A DNA stretch of 64,000 nucleotides from Halolamina sp. CBA1230 (GTDB lineage: Archaea; Halobacteriota; Halobacteria; Halobacteriales; Haloferacaceae): the NCBI RefSeq assembly GCF_002025255.2, contig NZ_CP054587.1:1798001-1862000 (forward strand), read 5' to 3'. Under the pieces are notes generated by a model. It ran no database searches. It worked only from the letters and a program-made list of their open reading frames with translations, and was not told the origin of the DNA. Every line of letters starts with the position of its first letter. The stretch's first letter is position 1. Positions 58,925 to 64,000 of the stretch are shown piece after piece. A program made the position numbers and the translations under genes.

Positions 58925-59674
58925 ATGACCGACGAGGAGCCCGAGGACAGCACTTCTACTGACGACGTAGACCCGGCATTCGCGACGACGAAAATCGCCA
59001 AAGCAGTCGCAGACGCACAGGCGAATGCACTCGAAAAACAACTCTCTCCCATCGTCGAGCTCATCGCGAAACACCAGCGACAGAGAATAGCGCAAACGAT
59101 GTCACCCATCATCGAAATGCAGCAAAAACAACTCCGTCGCTCGATGAAGCCGGTGCTCGACGCACACCGCCTCGGGCTGCACGACATGATGAACCCGGGG
59201 CTGTCTGGCGTGATGCAGGCATTAGTAGAGGCTCAACGACAGCCACTGAACGACCTCGCTGCTACCCTCTCACAGCTCCCGGAACTCGAACCAGAACTCG
59301 CCTCGACAACGGCTACAGTGGCGTCGGCGACGGCAACGCCATCAACCTCGAAACGACCTCACCACGACACTACGTGGGACCCAGACACCACCCCGACACA
59401 CCCCACGTCTAAAGCCCGAACCCAGGGGATTGACCCGGTTGACGCTTTCAGCGCCTCACTAATCGCCTATACTTCTGTCCCGAACTATTCCGAACTTGAT
59501 GAGCGTGAGCAGCAGGCTATCGCCTTCGTCATCGGTGGGGTGCTCACTTTCGGCGTCGGGTTCCTTTTGCTTGAACCTGTGACAGCAACGATGGTTGGTC
59601 TAGGTGGTGGGAGAGCAGCATCGATATTGGAGGCTGGACGGGTTGGTCGCCAAGACCGACTCACCGACGACTAA
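58925..59674 (+). CDS. Helical protein with C-terminal membrane segment
   Basis: A 249-aa protein. The N-terminal half is a long charged helical region (KQLSPIVELIAKHQRQRIAQ, MQQKQLRRSMKPVLDAHRLG), then a Thr/Pro-rich linker, and a hydrophobic segment (FVIGGVLTFGVGFLLL) near the end. An ATG at 58925 follows a TATA-like ATTTAAAAAT. Function unknown. Confidence 0.55.
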   Translation: MTDEEPEDSTSTDDVDPAFATTKIAKAVADAQANALEKQLSPIVELIAKHQRQRIAQTMSPIIEMQQKQLRRSMKPVLDAHRLGLHDMMNPGLSGVMQALVEAQRQPLNDLAATLSQLPELEPELASTTATVASATATPSTSKRPHHDTTWDPDTTPTHPTSKARTQGIDPVDAFSASLIAYTSVPNYSELDEREQQAIAFVIGGVLTFGVGFLLLEPVTATMVGLGGGRAASILEAGRVGRQDRLTDD

Positions 59675-60120
59675 CCCACATAGCTGAATCTTCTCACACC
59701 CTCGTCAATCACCCGCATACAAATTCGTATCATCCCCCAATCCTTGGGACGAATACGGGCGGAATCGACGCACTGAGACTAAGGCAGGTTCAACGATTAG
59801 CCGTCGAAACCCACGAGATCCCTCTCAGAAAACGATATATGAAAAACGCATACCGTCTTGTACAGCAATCTGAGCGCTAACTGACCCGAACAGCACGCGA
59901 AACCCACCAGTCTACCTTTTCTAAGCGACTAAGAAATGTTCGTGAGAATGGTAGATTATACGAACTTGTGTATGCCAACTATTCACAGGGGGTCAAACAC
60001 CGGTGAATCTCACACGATCAGGCACCGAAACCCGTCAACAACATCGTATAGACGATGGCGACGATGGAGACGTGACGACGACGAACAGCACCGCAGTTAG
60101 GTATCGAGGAACGGAAAAGG

Positions 60121-60151
60121 TCCCGAGAACCACTCGGGAACGCGTCGCACC
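60121..60151. repeat. AACCA-loop hairpin with CGTCGCACC box, copy 1
   Basis: Stem TCCCGAG (60121-60127), loop AACCA, stem 60133-60139, then CGTCGCACC at 60143-60151. Confidence 0.65.
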
Positions 60152-60229
60152 CGGGACACCATCGTCCCTTACCCCACAGTAATGCCTCCGCGTACTTAAG
60201 CACACGGGAGTGAATTAAACCCATCACTA

Positions 60230-60247
60230 ATGAACAAGTTTGTTCAT
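60230..60247. repeat. 18-bp palindrome
   Basis: ATGAACAA (60230-60237), centre GT, TTGTTCAT (60240-60247), a perfect operator-like palindrome between the first two AACCA-loop hairpins. Confidence 0.7.
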
Positions 60248-60269
60248 CACTCCACAAATCGTGAAAAGT

Positions 60270-60304
60270 CGAGGGAACCACCCTCGGACACGTCGCACCA
60301 AACA
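60270..60304. repeat. AACCA-loop hairpin with CGTCGCACC box, copy 2
   Basis: Stem CGAGGG (60270-60275), loop AACCA, stem 60281-60286, then CGTCGCACCAAACA at 60291-60304, of which 14 bases recur in copy 3. The stem differs from copy 1 at most positions yet still pairs. Confidence 0.65.
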
Positions 60305-60468
60305 ACACCCAACGGGTGTCACGACAATATCTGCGCTCGCGACGCATAAAACATTCGAACGCACACACCGCAGAGAACCCTCTGCCGCCGCCGCTGACGA
60401 CCGCACCGAACCGCACCGCACCGCAGCTAGGAATCGAGACCCGAGACTGACTGATGGGGGTCGAAACA

Positions 60469-60620
60469 CCCTCGGTCAGCAAAACCGCAAGACTGCGTCG
60501 GGATAAATTAGAGTGACCGAGGTGACTGAGGGTAAATCCGAAATTGTAGAGTTTATGAGAAAATAGTTATCGCTCTCACAAAATGAAGAAAATTGCGTTT
60601 ACCCTCGGTCACCTCGGTCA
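60469..60620. other. Candidate replication origin with inverted iterons
   Basis: TGACCGAGGTGACTGAGGGT at 60514-60533, continuing AAA, is mirrored at 60598-60620 with one mismatch in 23 bases, so each arm has two TGACYGAGG units. A fifth unit, CCCTCGGTCA, lies at 60469-60478. The 61-bp centre (60537-60597) is AT-rich. It lies 125 bp upstream of the SF3 helicase gene. This is the classic iteron, unwinding-region, initiator layout. Confidence 0.65.
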
Positions 60621-60700
60621 GGGGTGCTTTTCTTCGCTGCTCATTTCATTTGCCAAATCCTTAAACGTATGTCTCCAGTATGAATGAGTAACGACGCGCC

Positions 60701-60743
60701 CCCGACAAACCATCGGGACTCGGTCCGCGCGTCGCACCAAACA
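60701..60743. repeat. AACCA-loop hairpin with CGTCGCACC box, copy 3, at the helicase start
   Basis: Stem CCCGA (60701-60705), loop CAAACCA, stem 60713-60717, then CGTCGCACCAAACA at 60730-60743, two bases before the helicase ATG. It may be a regulatory leader. Confidence 0.65.
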
Positions 60744-60745
60744 GT

Positions 60746-62929
60746 ATGTCCGAAACACCCACCGGGGACAGTGATACGTCTCCAACGACAGACGAACAGC
60801 AATCAACTAACGCAGGCGGTAGCGGTATCGTCGGGTCGGAAATTATCGACGACGACGTCGAGACCGACCCCGACGAGGTCGATGCGGAATTCGGCGGAGT
60901 CACCGACCCCTTCACCGACACCGAAGACGACGACTCCACCGACGACTCCGGCAGTCGTGGCGAGGAAGACAGCGAACTCGTCGAAGCCATCGAGGATATC
61001 ATCGACAGCGACGGTCCGAAAGAAGCCGGGTCGATAGCGTTCCGAATCAACCGACGAAACCTAGATGTTGAGGATGAACGGATTCTGGAAGTTATCGAAT
61101 CCGAGTTCAAGCGAGACGACCACGGTCGCGTCAGCGAGCGGAAGAACGGGATGGACCGCGCGGTCGAGGATAGCGGGAACGCCGGTATTCGGTCGTGGGA
61201 AGACCTGAAGAGTGACTTGTCGGATGCGGACCCGAAGGCTGCGCGGAAGATGGTCGCGGACAAGATGGATCACGAGTTCGACTTCATTCATGTCAAGAAC
61301 GAGGAACGGGAGATGCGTGATTTCCGTGCGTACAACCCGAATGAGGGCGTGTACGTGTGGGATGGTGAGGCGTTTGCGAATCGCATGATGGATCACCATC
61401 TCGACGGGTTCGCGTCAACGACGGATATGAATGAGGTGGTGGCGAAGTTGAAGCTGCGGAACGAGGTCGCGCTGGGCGAGGTGAACAATCCTGATGGGGT
61501 GAAGGTCGCGGTCGAGAATGGCGTGCTCGACGTCGAAGAGCGCACGCTCGAACCGCACAGCCCGGAGTTCCTGTTCACGAGAAAGCTGAACGCGGAGTGG
61601 CAACCGGACGTGGACACGTCCGAAGTTCGCGAGTTCATTCGCGACATCACCGACGGTGAGTCTGATGCGAAAGTGCTGGAGGAGATGTTCGGGGACACGC
61701 TGTCGCCGGACTACAAGCGTGATTGGTTCGGACTGATTTACGGTGATGGGGCGAATGGGAAGTCGGTCGCGTTGAACTGTCTTGAAGCCGTTCTCGGGGA
61801 GAACAACACGTCGAACGAGTCGCTGCAGGGTATCGCTGAAGGACGATGGGCGGCGGCGCAACTGATTGGCGGGTACGGCATGCTGGCGAACATCGACCCG
61901 GACATCAGCGCGAAGAAAATCACCGATGATTCGATGCTGAAGTCGCTGACGGGCGGGGATTCCGTGCCAGCGGAGTACAAGGGTATCGACAAGTTCGCGG
62001 CGACGAACACGGCGAAAATGCTGTTCGCAGCGAACAAGGCGCCGATGTTCTCGGGTGACGGTGAGAACCTTGAACGGCGCTTGAAGCCGCTGCACCTGCC
62101 GTACATCTACCGCGACGAGGACGATATGGACGAGGCTGATGAGGCAGACCCGTACATCAAGGAGCGAGACTACACCATCGAGCAGCGGTTGACGACCGAC
62201 GAGAATCGCGCTGCGTGGCTGTCGGTGATGGTTGATTCGTGGCACCGACTGGAGGAGGATGGCTGGTCGTATGAGCAGTCGCAGCAGGAGCTGTGGGACC
62301 AGTATCAGGCTGAGGCAGACACTATCTGGTCGTTCCTGACGGAGTGTGTGGAGTCGAGTTACGGGACGCGGTTCGACGACGATACGCCGGTGCACCTGAC
62401 GGTGGATGAGCTGCATCAGATGTGTGCTGACTATCATCGTGAGCGTGGGGAGACGTTGGAGATGTCGGCGGCGCAGTTCGCGCGCCAGATCAACAAGATG
62501 GGCGTGCATGAGATGATTAGTTTTGAGTCGCGGAAGACGGGGCAGAAGCGTTCGCGGAAGTGGCTGCACCCGACCGAGACAGGGTTCCAGCACGCGACTC
62601 GCGACACCGTGCAGCGGTTTGTCGCTGAGTGCGATGAGATTGATGTTCCGGCGCGCGAAGACGACGGCGACAGCGGCGGTGAAGGCGGGTCGTCAGACCC
62701 CGAAAATGAGTCGCTGTCGCGGGTGGAGCAGCTGTACAGCGAGATAGAGAGTTGGGAGGGTGAGGATGCTGTGCTGGAGGCGACCCCGGCGAAGTTGCTG
62801 GCGCACACGGACATCGATTGGGCGGATGCGGCGGAGCTGCAGGGTGCGCTGACGGTGTTGGCGGAGCGAGATCGAGTCGAGCAGGGAGATGATGATGTGT
62901 ACCGCCCAGCAGGGGGTGATGGCGAATGA
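60746..62929 (+). CDS. Phage/plasmid SF3 helicase, P4/D5 primase C-terminal type
   Basis: A 727-aa replicative helicase. The first 90 residues are disordered and acidic, and 150-300 holds the D5_N-like helical domain. The SF3 ATPase has Walker A GDGANGKS (333-340), Walker B-like ANIDPD (381-386), sensor LFAANKAP (426-433) and Arg pair NLERRLKPLH (441-450). A C-terminal wHTH-like region follows. No primase catalytic motif was found at the N-terminus, so it is probably helicase only. Confidence 0.85.
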   Translation: MSETPTGDSDTSPTTDEQQSTNAGGSGIVGSEIIDDDVETDPDEVDAEFGGVTDPFTDTEDDDSTDDSGSRGEEDSELVEAIEDIIDSDGPKEAGSIAFRINRRNLDVEDERILEVIESEFKRDDHGRVSERKNGMDRAVEDSGNAGIRSWEDLKSDLSDADPKAARKMVADKMDHEFDFIHVKNEEREMRDFRAYNPNEGVYVWDGEAFANRMMDHHLDGFASTTDMNEVVAKLKLRNEVALGEVNNPDGVKVAVENGVLDVEERTLEPHSPEFLFTRKLNAEWQPDVDTSEVREFIRDITDGESDAKVLEEMFGDTLSPDYKRDWFGLIYGDGANGKSVALNCLEAVLGENNTSNESLQGIAEGRWAAAQLIGGYGMLANIDPDISAKKITDDSMLKSLTGGDSVPAEYKGIDKFAATNTAKMLFAANKAPMFSGDGENLERRLKPLHLPYIYRDEDDMDEADEADPYIKERDYTIEQRLTTDENRAAWLSVMVDSWHRLEEDGWSYEQSQQELWDQYQAEADTIWSFLTECVESSYGTRFDDDTPVHLTVDELHQMCADYHRERGETLEMSAAQFARQINKMGVHEMISFESRKTGQKRSRKWLHPTETGFQHATRDTVQRFVAECDEIDVPAREDDGDSGGEGGSSDPENESLSRVEQLYSEIESWEGEDAVLEATPAKLLAHTDIDWADAAELQGALTVLAERDRVEQGDDDVYRPAGGDGE

Positions 62930-63201
62930 GCGCCCCTGCGACTTCCTGCGGCGACGACCGCGATGCTGCAGGTGAGACGTTCGTGGTCGCGTTCGATGCG
63001 TTTGACAGTGATGTTGGTCAGAAGATTCTGAAGCGAGGGTACACGTCGTTGCGAGATGCGGAGGCGGAGGCGTACAGGCTTGCTGTGGAATGCTGCAATG
63101 ACCCTGATAACGTGGAGATTTCGGAGAGGTACTTGATAGAGACGAAGGTGGAAAACGAGTATGGGGAGTACTTGGTGGCGAGTGAGGAGGTGGTACGATG
63201 A
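62926..63201 (+). CDS. Hypothetical protein, 91 aa
   Basis: MSAPATSCGDDRDAAGETFV, then VAFDAFDSDVGQKILKRGYT and SLRDAEAEAYRLAVECCNDP, ending in YLIETKVENEYGEYLVASEE. It has the plan of the 79-aa protein at 51712. Overlaps the helicase stop and the next start by four bases, so it belongs to the helicase operon. Confidence 0.55.
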   Translation: MSAPATSCGDDRDAAGETFVVAFDAFDSDVGQKILKRGYTSLRDAEAEAYRLAVECCNDPDNVEISERYLIETKVENEYGEYLVASEEVVR

Positions 63202-63644
63202 GCGTCGAGAACGTTCGTGGTGGCGACGATGGTGTGGGTCGGGAGCGTGATCCGGATGAACTGGCTGAGGCGCGTCACGACCCGGATATGGCGGTGTACG
63301 ACTACACTGACCAGACTGTCGTGCGCCTGCCACCGTGCGAGCCGGGACCGCAGCAGGGAGCTGTCGTGTTCGAGTTCGAGCGCGACGGCGGGGAGTGGGT
63401 GTTTGACCATGTCGTGGTGTTGCGGCGGCGGGGGTGGCGGGGGTCGTGGACTTCGGTTGCGCCATCGATACAGCCAGCGCACGAATACGAGGGGCAGGCG
63501 TTGTTGCATGTGGGTAACGGGATGGGGTTCGATGCGCGTGATCTGGAGGATAAGCAGCGCGAGCGGCGTGAGAAGAATCAGCAGGGTGAGGAGGAGCAGT
63601 CGGTGGTGGAGCGGACGGAGCAGTCGGGGTTGGAGGAGTTCTAG
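63198..63644 (+). CDS. Hypothetical protein, 148 aa
   Basis: MSVENVRGGDDGVGRERDPD, a beta-rich centre (QGAVVFEFERDGGEWVFDHV, VVLRRRGWRGSWTSVAPSIQ) and a charged Gln/Glu helical tail. Last gene of the helicase operon. No family recognised. Confidence 0.5.
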   Translation: MSVENVRGGDDGVGRERDPDELAEARHDPDMAVYDYTDQTVVRLPPCEPGPQQGAVVFEFERDGGEWVFDHVVVLRRRGWRGSWTSVAPSIQPAHEYEGQALLHVGNGMGFDARDLEDKQRERREKNQQGEEEQSVVERTEQSGLEEF

Positions 63645-63705
63645 CTGCGGTGCTGTTCTTTTGAGTTGCCGAAGTGTTTTATTCACCCGGATAGTAACGA
63701 AAGTT

Positions 63706-63719
63706 GCCCCGTGAGGGGC
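63706..63719. terminator. Hairpin after the helicase operon
   Basis: GCCCC pairs with GGGGC across GTGA, about 60 bp after the 63644 stop. No long T-run, so termination is inferred from position. Confidence 0.45.
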
Positions 63720-63791
63720 GTTGTGTGAACTTCAATTCGGAGACACTGCGTCTTCGTTGAGTTGTTGTCTGCATGGTTTGGTTTCATTTCG

Positions 63792-63812
63792 GGGCGGGTG
63801 TTTTACCCGCCC
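63792..63812. terminator. GC-rich hairpin with T-rich loop
   Basis: GGGCGGGT (63792-63799) pairs with ACCCGCCC (63805-63812) around GTTTT. It lies in the gene-free stretch 63645-63966. Confidence 0.5.
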
Positions 63813-63879
63813 ACTTTCTGTGTTTGTTCAAGTCAGTCCCCACAGGCATTTATATCGCTGTGCGTTATCAGTAACTAGT

Positions 63880-63945
63880 CCATACCTTACAGGTTCGCGT
63901 TGACGCTAGCCCTCCAATCGCTAGCCGGCAACCGGTCAGGTATGG
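63880..63945. repeat. Long inverted repeat ahead of the last gene
   Basis: CCATACCT (63880-63887) pairs with AGGTATGG (63938-63945). Inside are two GCTAGC sites (63905-63910 and 63920-63925) and two CCGG sites. A TATA-like TTTATAT lies about 30 bp upstream. The structure would form in the leader of the final ORF, ending 21 bp before its ATG. Confidence 0.6.
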
Positions 63946-63966
63946 CGAAAAGCTTCGAATCAATAC

Positions 63967-64000
63967 ATGACTGTCAATAATTTCGACGCAGAAGACGTGC
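63967..64000 (+). CDS. Start of a gene cut by the window end
   Basis: ATG at 63967 opens MTVNNFDAEDV and runs off the window. A structured leader precedes it. Nothing can be said of its function. Confidence 0.4.
   Translation, partial: MTVNNFDAEDV

Larger units (their letters stand above)
59675..60745. other. 1.07-kb gene-free region upstream of the helicase gene
   Basis: No credible ORF. It holds three copies of a hairpin plus CGTCGCACC unit, an 18-bp palindrome and an inverted iteron array with an AT-rich centre (all listed separately). The first 340 bp, 59675-60017, have no feature I can name. The whole has the make-up of a replication and control region. Confidence 0.65.
47398..64000. 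mobile_element. Second integrated element (plasmid- or virus-like), right end outside window
   Basis: From the ferredoxin stop to the window end the genes become small and mostly unrecognised, and repeats are dense. It has an apparent recombinase (54161-54760), a D5-type helicase with an origin-like region (60469-62929), a DNA methyltransferase and a large restriction-modification enzyme. No structural virus genes, partition genes or conjugation genes are seen. The left edge is set by gene content only. The tRNA-like fragment at 48961-48989 does not define it. Confidence 0.7.

Noticed and set aside
60018-60482. Minus-strand frame of 154 codons in the control region
   Set aside because: It crosses three structured repeats, is Cys/Arg/Val-rich and has no promoter or coupling.
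63721-63903. 60-codon plus-strand frame at the right end
   Set aside because: Passes through the GC-rich hairpin at 63792-63812 and resembles no protein.

Overview
This window comes from the chromosome of a halophilic archaeon (class Halobacteria). The proteins are strongly acidic, GC is high outside two patches, many genes look leaderless or join through 4-bp overlaps, and the families are archaeal or haloarchaeal: Cbf5-type TruB, prefoldin beta, CarS, DUF2070, GfcR, a Halobacterium-type 2Fe-2S ferredoxin and SPVIGV-type pilins. I cannot name a genus from sequence alone.

Layout. (1) 1-4805 is core chromosome: two moeA paralogues, a methyltransferase with a small membrane partner, cmk-truB, and tRNA-Pro(GGG). 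(2) 4806-15955 is a provirus-like block directly behind the tRNA. A plus-strand operon of small zinc proteins, a nuclease-like protein and a 550-aa putative replication protein converges on a minus-strand operon of membrane and spike-like proteins ending in a P-loop NTPase. The gene order resembles the pleolipovirus core. No integrase and no second copy of the tRNA end were found. (3) 16504-17901 holds three tandem type IV pilins with near-identical N-terminal helices and variable tails. (4) 18064-28912 is core chromosome: guaAA subunit, DUF2070, prefoldin, carS, pyrE, gfcR and a nucleobase permease. It includes a glyoxalase-like gene broken by a 53-bp hairpin insertion and a degenerate stress-protein remnant. 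(5) 28930-32900 is an AT-richer patch of unrecognised membrane and secreted proteins. (6) 32996-47397 is core chromosome: arylsulfotransferase-like protein, glutaredoxin, an orphan thiamine-type binding protein, two sulfurtransferases, uvrB, and ferredoxin. (7) From about 47400 to the window end is a second mobile region of plasmid or virus type. It carries many small ORFs, winged-helix regulators, a C5 DNA methyltransferase overlapping a catalytic-domain-only tyrosine recombinase, a 1057-aa single-chain restriction-modification enzyme, and a P4/D5-type SF3 helicase downstream of an origin-like iteron structure.

The most unusual material is non-coding. In the second element there is a duplicated structured element (52017-52166 and 52340-52482) with conserved stems and changing loops, a duplicated leaderless promoter cassette, and a three-copy hairpin plus CGTCGCACC box family next to an origin-like inverted iteron array. 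In the chromosome, two-hairpin palindromic elements occur at two places, and one of them interrupts a gene.
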